Below are positions 27,853 to 35,492 of a stretch of DNA of 39,617 nt, in pieces (position 1 is the stretch's first letter; each line of letters starts with the position of its first letter). The notes under the pieces were generated by a model. It was not told where the DNA came from, did not search any database, and saw nothing but the letters and a program-made list of their open reading frames with translations. The translations under genes and the position numbers were made by a program. This DNA comes from Prevotella sp. (GTDB taxonomy: Bacteria; Bacteroidota; Bacteroidia; Bacteroidales; Bacteroidaceae). The stretch lies in assembly GCA_017458195.1 (NCBI GenBank), contig JAFTGI010000135.1, positions 1-39,617 on the forward strand, given 5' to 3'.

Positions 27853-28854
27853 ATGATGAAAGCATCTGTCCTGACAACTATTCTCTGTTTGTGCCTCAGC
27901 CTCCGAGCTGGGGCACAAACGACTTTTCCCCGCTGCGTCGTCGTCGAGGAGTTCACCGGCACGCACTGTGGCTGGTGCCCCCGCGGGCTGGCCGGCATGA
28001 TGAAACTGCGCCAGACGTTCGGCGACCGTTGCATCGGCGTCGCCGTGCATAACTACGACACGAACGACCCGATGTACTATCGGCCCTATGCCTATGCCGG
28101 CGTGTTCAGCGACGGCCCCGGCGCACCCACCTGCATGATCGACCGCATCAGCTTCTGCGACCCGCTGCACGGCGCCTCGGGCAACATCTGCGACGACGTC
28201 AGCTACGTGCTCCAGCAGCCCTGCTACGTCGGACTGGAACTCAGCGGCAGCTACAATGCCGACTCTACCGTCGTCGACGCACAGGCCACCATCACCGCCG
28301 GCACCGACCTCGGACAGATGACCATCGTCTACGTCCTCGTGGCCGACTCGGTCTACTCTGCCGACCAGTCGTTCATGCAATACAACAGCTACGCCGCCAG
28401 CCCTGCCGACCGCTATCCCAACGACCCTGAGGTCCATCGCTTCTGTCAGGGCGGCACGGAGGGCACGTCGCCCTTCCGCTGGGCCTTCGACGACGTCTGC
28501 ATCGGCAGTTCGTACAATGGGGCCGGTCAGAATCAGGCCGACGCCGTTCCTCCCCTCGCCCAGGGCGAACAGGCCGTCAACACGCTGCGCCTGACCATGC
28601 CCACCAAGGCCGTGCTCCGGCGGACTGTCAAAAAGCGTCTCGTCAGCCTCGTGGCCATGCTCATCGGCGAGGACGGCCAGGTGGTCAATGCGGCCAAGAC
28701 CGCCCTGGTCCCGACATCCGACGCTCAGGGCGTCGAGACCATGAGCATTGAACAAGGCACAATGAACAAAGAGGTCTACGACCTGCAGGGCCGTCCTGCC
28801 TCAACGCGGTCGTCCGTCATTATCAGCAAAGGACATAAACGTCTGGTGCCTTAA
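27853..28854 (+). CDS. Omp28-like secreted protein with thioredoxin-type CGWC motif
   Basis: A 333-residue exported protein, last of the operon. A signal peptide ends near AGAQT (residue 22). The thioredoxin-like motif EEFTGTHCGWCPRG has C39 and C42, as in Omp28-related outer-membrane proteins of Bacteroidetes; GAPTCMIDR further on matches the cis-proline region. The C-terminal part ends in YDLQGRPASTRSSVIISKGHKRL, a variant sorting-type tail, with 7-bp units before it (28747-28774). Possible role: a disulfide oxidoreductase or a thiol-bearing surface protein; activity is not demonstrable from sequence. Confidence 0.85.
   Translation: MMKASVLTTILCLCLSLRAGAQTTFPRCVVVEEFTGTHCGWCPRGLAGMMKLRQTFGDRCIGVAVHNYDTNDPMYYRPYAYAGVFSDGPGAPTCMIDRISFCDPLHGASGNICDDVSYVLQQPCYVGLELSGSYNADSTVVDAQATITAGTDLGQMTIVYVLVADSVYSADQSFMQYNSYAASPADRYPNDPEVHRFCQGGTEGTSPFRWAFDDVCIGSSYNGAGQNQADAVPPLAQGEQAVNTLRLTMPTKAVLRRTVKKRLVSLVAMLIGEDGQVVNAAKTALVPTSDAQGVETMSIEQGTMNKEVYDLQGRPASTRSSVIISKGHKRLVP
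28747..28774 (+). repeat. Degenerate heptamer repeat before the sorting-type tail
   Basis: Units ATTGAAC, AAGGCAC, AATGAAC and AAAGAGG encode SIEQGTMNKE before YDLQGR. ATTGAAC is the exact reverse complement of a rotation of the AATGTTC unit in the GH31 gene. Confidence 0.65.
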
Positions 28855-28911
28855 CCCCCCAAAAACATTAATCTTTTTTGTGAATTTGTCGGTAGTCTGC
28901 TTTTTTTTCCG

Positions 28912-28919
28912 TACCTTTG
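28912..28919 (+). promoter_or_regulatory. Promoter -7 box of the GH2 gene
   Basis: TACCTTTG fits TAnnTTTG. TTTG at 28885-28888 lies 23 bp upstream. The transcript would start about 22 bases before the ATG at 28948. Confidence 0.7.
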
Positions 28920-28947
28920 CATCTCAAGAACCAATAACACGGAAAAA

Positions 28948-31416
28948 ATGAAAGCAAGACTACTGACAGCATTCGCTTTTGTGGCTGCCCTTTCGGTCAC
29001 GGCCCAACCCCGACAGGAAATCAATCTACAGGACAACTGGAACTTCTCGCACGACGGACTCCAGTGGCAACAGGTCAGCGTGCCCCACGACTGGGCCATC
29101 AGCGGGCCGTTCGACAAGAAGTGGGACCTCCAAAAGGTGGCCATCGAGCAGAACGGCGAGAAAGAAGCAACGGAGAAGAGTGGCCGCAGCGGGGCGCTGC
29201 CTTGGATCGGCAAGGGCTTTTACACGCGAAAAATCACGATTCCATCGGATTTCCATGGTCATGCCGAACTGCTGTTCGACGGTGCGATGGCCGAGCCGAC
29301 GGTCTTCGTCAACGCTCAGCGCGCGGGCTACTGGGCCTACGGCTACAACTCCTTCCGCGTCGACATTACGCCCTTCGTCCATGCCGGCGACAACGACCTG
29401 CGCGTAGAACTGCAGAACGTCGAGGAGAGCTCGCGCTGGTATCCCGGCGCAGGCATCTATCGGCCCGTCAAGCTCATCCTGACCCCGCAACAGGCCCGCA
29501 TCGACGACTGGGGCATCAGGACAGAGACCACCAAGATTCATGAGGGCAAAAACGACGTGGCTATGCTGAAAGTGGAGGTGCCCGTGAAGAACCATCGGCA
29601 GGGTATGACCGTTGGGCTTTCACTGCTCGATGCCGATGGCAACGTGTTGAAAGAAGTGTCGCCAGACAATACTTCTATGCGCGATGACAAAGCTTCGACC
29701 ACTTTCGATGTGGGCAACGCAAAGTTATGGTCACCCGAGACACCTTATCTATATAAGTTGCGTGCCATACTCTTTGATGGCGGCAAGATGATTGACCAGA
29801 AGACCTTGAACGTGGGCCTGCGCACGGTGAGCGTCTCGAGGAAGGGCGGCTTCCAGCTGAATGGTCAGACGCGCAAGATCAAGGGAGTATGCCTTCACCA
29901 CGACCTCGGCCCGCTTGGCGCTGCCGTGAACAAGGCTGCGCTCATCCGCCAGATCAAGACGATGAAGGCGATGGGCTGCGACGCCATACGCACCAGCCAC
30001 AACATGCCCTCGCAGATGCAGATGGACGTCTGCGACTCGCTCGGCATGATGGTCATGGCCGAGTCGTTCGACATGTGGGTCTATCCGAAGTGCAAGAACG
30101 GCTACGCCCGCTTCTTCAAGGAGTGGGCCGACCGCGACATCGAGAACCTCGTCCGCGCTCACCGCAACCACCCCTCAATCGTGATGTGGTCCATCGGCAA
30201 CGAGATTCCCGAGCAGGGCATGCAGGGCGGCCGCGAGATGGCCATGCACCTGCAGGACCTCTGCCATCAGCTTGACCCCACGCGCCCCGTCACGCAGGGC
30301 TGCGACCGCCCCGACAACGCCCTCTCGACCGGCTTCATCCAGTCGATGGACGTGCCGGGCCTGAACTATCGTCTGCACCGCTACCAGTCGACCTTCGACC
30401 AGCTCTGGCAGGGCTTCCTGCTCGGCTCGGAGACGTGCTCGACCGTCTCGTCGCGCGGCGTCTATAAGTTCCCCGTCGAGGTCACGGACAATTCTCAGTA
30501 TTCTTCATGGTCGAAGAACTATGACCCGCAGGCCATCAAGAAGGCCGACGGCCAGTGCTCGGGCTACGACGTGGAATACTGCTCTTGGTCGAACCTGCCT
30601 GACGACGACTGGCGCTGGCAGGACGACCACGACTGGGTCATCGGCGAGTTCGTCTGGACGGGTTACGACTACCTGGGCGAGCCCACGCCATACGACGAGT
30701 ACTGGCCCTCGCGCAGCTCCTATTTCGGCATCTGCGACCTCGCCGGCCTGCCCAAGGACCGCTACTACCTGTATCGCTCGCATTGGAACAAACAGGCGCA
30801 CACCATCCACCTCGTGCCCCACTGGACATGGCCGGGCCGCGAGGGCGAGGTGACGCCCGTCTATTGCTACACCGACTATCCCGAGGCCGAGCTCTTTGTC
30901 AACGGTAAGAGTCAGGGCCGCATCCATAAGAACGCCGACGGCCGTCTCGACCGCTACCGCCTGCGCTGGAACGACGTGCGCTATGAGCCCGGCGAGGTGC
31001 GGGTCGTCGTCTACGATGAAATGGGCAATAATTGCGGGTCGACTTCTATGAAAACGGCCAAAAAGCCCGCCCGCCTGAAACTCGACGCCTGGACGCAGAA
31101 CGACGGCACGCCGACGTTGAGAGCCGACGGCGAGGATCTCGCTTTCGTCACCGTGAGCCTCGTCGACGCGAAGGGCACGTTCGTCCCCACGGCCACCGAC
31201 CAGCTGCAGTTTGAGGTCACGGGTGCCGGCCGTTTCCGTGCCGCGTGCAACGGCGACGCCACGTCGCTGGAGCCCTTCACCGAGCCTCGGATGAAGCTCT
31301 TTGCCGGTCAGCTCGTCGTCGTCGTCCAGGCCGCCCGTCAGCCCGGCCAGCTCACCCTGAAGGTCAGCGACCCGGAGCGTCGCCTCTCGCAGAAGATCAC
31401 GATTCCAGTCAAATAA
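28948..31416 (+). CDS. Secreted GH2 glycoside hydrolase (beta-galactosidase type)
   Basis: An 822-residue retaining beta-glycosidase. The signal peptide is MKARLLTAFAFVAALSVTAQ. The sugar-binding jelly-roll domain (about 20-200) includes SVPHDWAISGPF and SRWYPGAGIYRPV. Then come an Ig-like domain, the TIM barrel with acid/base E419 in WSIGNEIPEQ and nucleophile E567 in GEFVWTGYDYLGEP, and a DUF4982-like domain with AELFVNGKSQGR. The final Ig/invasin-like domain (from about 715) includes DGEDLAFVTVSLVD. RTSHNMPS and ESFDMW are also family hallmarks. It has its own promoter and ends opposite the convergent M15 peptidase gene. Beta-galactoside is the most common substrate in this architecture, but others are possible. 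Confidence 0.93.
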   Translation: MKARLLTAFAFVAALSVTAQPRQEINLQDNWNFSHDGLQWQQVSVPHDWAISGPFDKKWDLQKVAIEQNGEKEATEKSGRSGALPWIGKGFYTRKITIPSDFHGHAELLFDGAMAEPTVFVNAQRAGYWAYGYNSFRVDITPFVHAGDNDLRVELQNVEESSRWYPGAGIYRPVKLILTPQQARIDDWGIRTETTKIHEGKNDVAMLKVEVPVKNHRQGMTVGLSLLDADGNVLKEVSPDNTSMRDDKASTTFDVGNAKLWSPETPYLYKLRAILFDGGKMIDQKTLNVGLRTVSVSRKGGFQLNGQTRKIKGVCLHHDLGPLGAAVNKAALIRQIKTMKAMGCDAIRTSHNMPSQMQMDVCDSLGMMVMAESFDMWVYPKCKNGYARFFKEWADRDIENLVRAHRNHPSIVMWSIGNEIPEQGMQGGREMAMHLQDLCHQLDPTRPVTQGCDRPDNALSTGFIQSMDVPGLNYRLHRYQSTFDQLWQGFLLGSETCSTVSSRGVYKFPVEVTDNSQYSSWSKNYDPQAIKKADGQCSGYDVEYCSWSNLPDDDWRWQDDHDWVIGEFVWTGYDYLGEPTPYDEYWPSRSSYFGICDLAGLPKDRYYLYRSHWNKQAHTIHLVPHWTWPGREGEVTPVYCYTDYPEAELFVNGKSQGRIHKNADGRLDRYRLRWNDVRYEPGEVRVVVYDEMGNNCGSTSMKTAKKPARLKLDAWTQNDGTPTLRADGEDLAFVTVSLVDAKGTFVPTATDQLQFEVTGAGRFRAACNGDATSLEPFTEPRMKLFAGQLVVVVQAARQPGQLTLKVSDPERRLSQKITIPVK

Positions 31417-31434
31417 TTCCGATTTCCTGATTTT

Positions 31435-31488
31435 CCCGATTCCTCGGTATACCGTTATTCCGGAATTCCGGTATACCGAGAAATCGGG
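31435..31488. terminator. Bidirectional hairpin between the convergent GH2 and M15 genes
   Basis: CCCGATTCCTCGGTATACCG (31435-31454) pairs with 31469-31488 over 20 bp with one mismatch. The short loop contains the palindrome CCGGAATTCCGG. Further palindromic words (ATTTCGAAAT, CGGAATCCCG) follow up to 31510. There is no strong T-run on either strand, so it may be a palindromic repeat as much as a terminator. Confidence 0.6.
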
Positions 31489-31521
31489 ATTTCGAAATCC
31501 CGGAATCCCGAAGAAGAGGAA

Positions 31522-31980
31522 TCAGAACTCGCGGGCATCATGGCGGTTGCGGCGGCGGCCCGGCTGGCGCACGTAGCTGACGTGGAGCCAGCAGGTGCCG
31601 ATGTCGTGGCGACGCTCCAGCAAGAGCTGGTCGAAGTCGGTGTTCCGGCGGATGAAGTCGAAGCGGCGGCGGGCCTCCTCCAGCGACGAGCAGTGAATGT
31701 CGGCCGCCTCGCCCTGGAGATGCTGCGACTCCTTTACGCCGCCGACGGCAGCGTTCAGCTTCTCACAGCGATAGCCGCTGTTGATAAGCGTTCGCCCAAA
31801 GCGGCGCCGCACGGGCTCGAGCACCTCGAGGCAGAGCGCCCGTAGGTTCTCGACTATCTCCGTCGATGGGGCCGAATTATCGATTTTCAGGCGTCGGGCC
31901 GTTCCCGAATCAGTCATTTCAGACAGTGTAAAATGGGGGCTGAGCCGCTCCGGCCCAGCAATGGTCGTGATGTTGTTCAT
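31522..31980 (-). CDS. M15-family D-Ala-D-Ala carboxypeptidase-like peptidase
   Basis: A 152-residue peptidase M15A-type protein that would cut peptidoglycan peptide cross-links. The motifs are SGYRCEKLNAAVGG, the zinc-binding SQHLQGEAADIH (His, then Asp seven residues later) and WLHVSY, in which the third zinc ligand H lies. FTLSEMTDS near the start is also typical of the family. There is no signal peptide, so it resembles phage endolysins and the small lysins scattered through Bacteroides genomes. The upstream gap holds four TTTAAACC boxes. The gene before it on the same strand is of unknown function. Confidence 0.85.
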   Translation of the reverse strand: MNNITTIAGPERLSPHFTLSEMTDSGTARRLKIDNSAPSTEIVENLRALCLEVLEPVRRRFGRTLINSGYRCEKLNAAVGGVKESQHLQGEAADIHCSSLEEARRRFDFIRRNTDFDQLLLERRHDIGTCWLHVSYVRQPGRRRNRHDAREF

Positions 31981-32031
31981 GGTTTAAAGTTGGTTTAAAA
32001 TAATTGAACCTTGGTTTAAAATTGGTTTAAA
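31981..32031. promoter_or_regulatory. Four GGTTTAAA boxes upstream of the M15 gene
   Basis: GGTTTAAA starts at 31981, 31992, 32013 and 32024, giving spacings of 11, 21 and 11 bp, so all boxes lie on roughly the same helical face. They cover the leader of the M15 peptidase gene. A binding-site cluster is likely; the protein is unknown. Confidence 0.5.
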
Positions 32032-32051
32032 ATTAATTTTGCTTATAATGC

Positions 32052-32525
32052 TCAATTTTTCGCGATTTCATCGAGGAAAGGCGTCTTGACGTCGCGCCCG
32101 AGCCTCAGCTGATAGCGACGCATGAAGGTCGACCGCCTGATGCCCTTGCGACGCGACGCCTTCGCCGCCAGCTCATAGGGATTGCGCGGCTCGCGGACGT
32201 GAAGCACACTGCACGCACGCCGTACGATGGCGCGAAACTGCAGCATGCAGCCATCGTCGTCCTCGAGCATCCCCGTGGCGAAAACCACATGGAGCGCCTC
32301 CATCAGGTCAATGCCCGACCCCTGCCAACCAAGGCCCTCTTCTGGTTCGTGACTCAGCAGGCGGGCCACCTCGTCGACCAGCCTGCTCTCCACCTCGTGG
32401 CGCAGCAGCCGCTGGGGCTGCTGGCCGAGGCTAAACGCGTGTTTTTCATGGTTGTTGATCATCATAATTAATGACTCCTTTTTAATAATATAGTTAAACA
32501 TCCGGCCGAACCTCTTGTCGGCCAT
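32052..32525 (-). CDS. Protein of unknown function next to M15 peptidase
   Basis: A 157-residue cytoplasmic protein with no recognised domain. The ATG at 32525 is chosen because the promoter box at 32546-32553 puts transcription start near 32539; ATGs at 32465 and 32462 (MMINNHEKHAF) are also possible. A middle helical region (LVDEVARLLSHEPEEGLGWQG) is followed by a basic C-terminus (ASRRKGIRRSTFMRRYQLRLGR), which could bind nucleic acid. It shares strand and region with the M15 gene, 71 bp away, and may be part of the same small accessory unit. Function unknown. Confidence 0.65.
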   Translation of the reverse strand: MADKRFGRMFNYIIKKESLIMMINNHEKHAFSLGQQPQRLLRHEVESRLVDEVARLLSHEPEEGLGWQGSGIDLMEALHVVFATGMLEDDDGCMLQFRAIVRRACSVLHVREPRNPYELAAKASRRKGIRRSTFMRRYQLRLGRDVKTPFLDEIAKN

Positions 32526-32545
32526 TATCTTTCGCAATCTGCCTG

Positions 32546-32553
32546 CAAAATTA
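32546..32553 (-). promoter_or_regulatory. Promoter -7 box of the unknown gene at 32052-32525
   Basis: TAATTTTG on the minus strand. The remainder of the gap 32526-32844 holds the hairpin at 32782-32821 and nothing else I can support. Confidence 0.55.
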
Positions 32554-32781
32554 GCGTATTATGGTGCACAAAAGGTTCGCAAGCCCAACTTTTTCTGTTA
32601 AATCCCGCCGTTTTTGACAACATTTAACGATCCTCCTTTCCTACAGAAATAATTCCTTATCGCCCTTTTTCTTAGAAAAATGTTTTGTCGTTCCAGGGAA
32701 CACCCTCGGCGATAAATACTACGCCAGCGGCGGTGAACTGAAGGACATCATGATGATGACCCGCACCAGTAAGTTTGTACG

Positions 32782-32821
32782 ACAATGGCCACGGCTCCGC
32801 AAGGGGAACCGTGGCCATTGT
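32782..32821 (-). terminator. Hairpin downstream of the OmpA-family gene
   Basis: ACAATGGCCACGG (32782-32794) pairs perfectly with 32809-32821. The inner part CTCC-GCAA-GGGG continues the stem to a GNRA-type loop. It lies 24 bp after the OmpA-family stop. There is no long T-run, so the terminator role is likely but not certain. Confidence 0.65.
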
Positions 32822-32844
32822 TTATTGGAGCCGGGCCGAGGGGG

Positions 32845-33963
32845 TTACTCGTAGACGGTGACCTCCTTGGTGCCTTCGGCGTCGATGATGACGCAGCGGT
32901 TCTTGTCGTTCTCGGCGAAGGGCTGCACGGTGTCACCCTTCGAGTCGGTGGCGATGGCGGCGCCGTCAACACCGTAGCGGCTGACCATGTCCTGCTTGAA
33001 CTGGTCGGCACGACGCTTGGCGTACATCTGGTTGAGCTTGGCGTTGCCGGTGCCCTTGTCGGCATAACCGACGGCCTGCACCTTCACGTTCTTGTACTGC
33101 TTCATGAAGTCGGCCACCTCCTTCATGATGGCGCTGGGCGTTTCGTTGTCGCTGACGCGGATGGCGTAGTGGATGACCTTGTGGAGCTTGACGGTCTCCT
33201 GCTTGACGACGGGCACGGGCTTCTTCTCCTCGACGACGACGGGAGCGGGAGCCACATCGGCCTTCTGCTCCTCGACGACCTCCTGCACGACGGGCACGAC
33301 GGCGGGAGCGGGCTTGCGGTACTTATGTCCGAAGCGATAGCTGAGGCCGACCATGGCAGTGAACATCCAGTCGTCCTTGTCGTTGGTCTTCGAGTTGAAG
33401 CGGTCGTCCAGCGAGTTGGCGTTCACCTCGAGCGAGAGTCCGAGGGGCTTGGTGACGTTGGTCTCCAGGCGCAGTCCAGCGCGCAGGTTGTGGTTGAGGC
33501 GGTTCTTGTCCCATGCCAGGGGGGTCAGCTCGGGAGCGAGGTTGAGGTCCTTCAGCTCGTCGTTGTCCCATGCATAGTTAAGGCCGACGCCACCGAGCAG
33601 GATGACGTTGAGGGCGTGGCTGGCGTTCTTCGAGAAGAGGTTCGAGAGATTGATCATCAGGTCGAGGTCGGGCGTGACGTACTTCCACTTATAGTACTGG
33701 TCGAGGGCCTGGAATCCGCTCTTCGACTGCCATGCGTTGACGTGCAGGCGCGCTCCGACGACGGGTGTGAAGTAGTGGCCGAAGGAGAGTGCAGCCGTCG
33801 GGGTGATGAGCTTGTCCATCGGTGCGTTGGTTGAAGTGAGCTGCGCACCTCCCTGGACCTCCACGTAGGAATATGACTTCAGGGCGTCGCGGTCGTCCTG
33901 TGCTGAAGCAGCACCGACCAGCAGCATAGCCAATGCTGCGGTCATGAGAAATCTTCTTTTCAT
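32845..33963 (-). CDS. OmpA-family outer-membrane protein
   Basis: A 372-residue porin-like protein linking the outer membrane to peptidoglycan. A signal peptide (MKRRFLMTAALAMLLVGAASAQ) is followed by an eight-strand-type beta-barrel (about 30-230, ending MVGLSYRFGHKY). A Pro/Val/Glu-rich linker (about 236-285) and a C-terminal OmpA domain (about 290-372) with VQAVGYADKGTGNAKLNQMYAKRRA follow. The usual NxxLSxxRA is here NQMYAKRRA. It has its own promoter (34003-34010) and a downstream hairpin, so it is probably monocistronic and highly expressed. Confidence 0.93.
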   Translation of the reverse strand: MKRRFLMTAALAMLLVGAASAQDDRDALKSYSYVEVQGGAQLTSTNAPMDKLITPTAALSFGHYFTPVVGARLHVNAWQSKSGFQALDQYYKWKYVTPDLDLMINLSNLFSKNASHALNVILLGGVGLNYAWDNDELKDLNLAPELTPLAWDKNRLNHNLRAGLRLETNVTKPLGLSLEVNANSLDDRFNSKTNDKDDWMFTAMVGLSYRFGHKYRKPAPAVVPVVQEVVEEQKADVAPAPVVVEEKKPVPVVKQETVKLHKVIHYAIRVSDNETPSAIMKEVADFMKQYKNVKVQAVGYADKGTGNAKLNQMYAKRRADQFKQDMVSRYGVDGAAIATDSKGDTVQPFAENDKNRCVIIDAEGTKEVTVYE

Positions 33964-34002
33964 TTTTTAATTTGTTTTATTTATAAAATACGTATTTGGC
34001 TG

Positions 34003-34010
34003 CAAAGATA
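34003..34010 (-). promoter_or_regulatory. Promoter -7 box of the OmpA-family gene
   Basis: TATCTTTG on the minus strand, leaving a leader of about 33 nt that is AT-rich. Confidence 0.7.
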
Positions 34011-34069
34011 CACAATATTTTCGAAACGGCCATCATTTTTGCGCAAAAGATTATTTTTTTGCTTTATAT

Positions 34070-35284
34070 TCATTGACGATGGCAGACGAGCAGGACATGG
34101 TCGCCGGAGGCCAGTGTCGTGGCGAAGATGTAGGTGTCGCCACCGTCGGCGAGCTTCAGGCGGCGGCGCAGGTCGGCGACGCTGAGGGGGAAGTTGCGCG
34201 TGGCGATGTTGGCGCGGGTGATGCCCTGCAGGGCCTGGCGCAGGTCGCGCTTGTTCATCGTGGCGACGGCGCTGACGACGAAGATGCGGCCGGGGAAGTC
34301 GGCGACGAGGCGCGGCGCGGCGTAGAGGTGGCTGTCGCGGGCCACCTGAGCCAGTCCGTAGCTGTCGCCGAGGGCGCCGAAGCAGCCGGCCTTCATCAGC
34401 GCCGCGTTGGGCTCGTAGAGATAGTCCGACGGCCGGACGGCAGCACAGGAGGCGGCTGCCGGGACGGCTTCGTGAATATTGTCGATGCGGAATAATTGCC
34501 CGTCGTTGACGCAAAAAAGGGCGATTCCATCGCTGTCGGGGCCGAGCAGGACGAGCAGCTCCTTGCACTCGTTCTGGACGGCGACGATGTGCACCTCGGC
34601 CACGCGCCCGGGCCCCAGGTCGCTGACCGCCTTGCGCCAGTCGAGCATCGGCGACAGCTTGAGCAGCACGTGGTCAGCGCACTCCATCAGCCGGGGCTGC
34701 AGCTGCAGCACGTCGGGGGTGCAGTCGGCGATGCCGTAGGTGCGGGCGCCGTGGTCGTCGCGGCGGGCGGGGTCGAGATAGATGAGCGTCTGGCGCTGCC
34801 GGAGCTGCCCGAGATAGTCAGCGGCATCGGCATTGACGGTGGTCACGCCGTTGAGGCCGAGCGTGACGAAGTTCTCCGATGAAATGGCGAACAACTGAGG
34901 GTCGCGCTCCACATAGACGGCCTCGCCGAAGGCCTCCTGCATGAAGGCGAAGTCGACGCCGAAACCGCCGGTGAGGTCGAGGAGCGTCGCCGCGGGCCGG
35001 CCGGCCGTCAGTCGGCGGCAGAGGGCAGCCTTATAGCGGGCCGTGGCCTCGCTGGAGCACTGCTCCATGTTGAGGTGGGGAGGATAGACGATGGCGTCGA
35101 CGGCGGCCCACGAGGGCAACTTGCGGCGGGCCTGCTGGCGACCCTGAATCTGCCGGAGGGCGAAGGGCAGGTCGACGTCGGGGTCCTTCACGCCGCGCAG
35201 CGCCAGCCGGCGGACGTCGTCGTCAGCATGCCGGCGCACATAGTCCAGGGTTACTGAGTTCACTATTTCATTCAACTTTCGCAT
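34070..35284 (-). CDS. THUMP-like-domain SAM-dependent methyltransferase
   Basis: A 404-residue cytoplasmic class I methyltransferase. The SAM-binding motif I is LLDLTGGFGVDFAFM, motif II is AVYVERDPQLF, and the catalytic-region motif is LIYLDPARRDDHGAR, comparable with the NPPY/DPPR type seen in RNA and DNA methyltransferases. The C-terminal part (from about 300) resembles the THUMP-like domain that accompanies this family in Bacteroidetes. The start is set at the ATG at 35284; a TTG four codons earlier is less likely. No -7 box was seen in front of it. The target molecule, probably RNA, is not known. Confidence 0.85.
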   Translation of the reverse strand: MRKLNEIVNSVTLDYVRRHADDDVRRLALRGVKDPDVDLPFALRQIQGRQQARRKLPSWAAVDAIVYPPHLNMEQCSSEATARYKAALCRRLTAGRPAATLLDLTGGFGVDFAFMQEAFGEAVYVERDPQLFAISSENFVTLGLNGVTTVNADAADYLGQLRQRQTLIYLDPARRDDHGARTYGIADCTPDVLQLQPRLMECADHVLLKLSPMLDWRKAVSDLGPGRVAEVHIVAVQNECKELLVLLGPDSDGIALFCVNDGQLFRIDNIHEAVPAAASCAAVRPSDYLYEPNAALMKAGCFGALGDSYGLAQVARDSHLYAAPRLVADFPGRIFVVSAVATMNKRDLRQALQGITRANIATRNFPLSVADLRRRLKLADGGDTYIFATTLASGDHVLLVCHRQ

Positions 35285-35294
35285 GAGTTCAAAC

Positions 35295-35490
35295 AACCAC
35301 GGATTTCACGGATTTAACGGATTTGGTGACATCCGTTTAATCCGTGAAATCCGTGGTAGAGAAACTTGTGACATCCGTTTAATCCGTGAAATCCGTGGTA
35401 GAGAAACTTGTGACATCCGTTTAATCCGTGAAATCCGTGGTCGAGAAACTTGTGCCGTTTAATCCGTTTAATCCGTGGTAGAGAAACTTA
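35295..35490. repeat. 42-bp tandem repeat with an inverted leading copy
   Basis: Units start at 35327, 35369, 35411 and, degenerate, 35453. Each reads TGACATCCGTTTAATCCGTG and then ends AGAGAAACTTG or a close variant. Before them, 35297-35322 is the inverted complement of the unit core, so the first unit can fold into a stem of about 25 bp. The array fills the gap between the methyltransferase start and the endonuclease stop. Confidence 0.9.
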
Positions 35491-35492
35491 TG

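Noticed and set aside
32695-32850. Possible remnant coding fragment (GNTLGDKYYASGG...) after the OmpA gene
   Set aside because: It is a short open frame with no start, passing through the hairpin; too little to call a gene or a named remnant.
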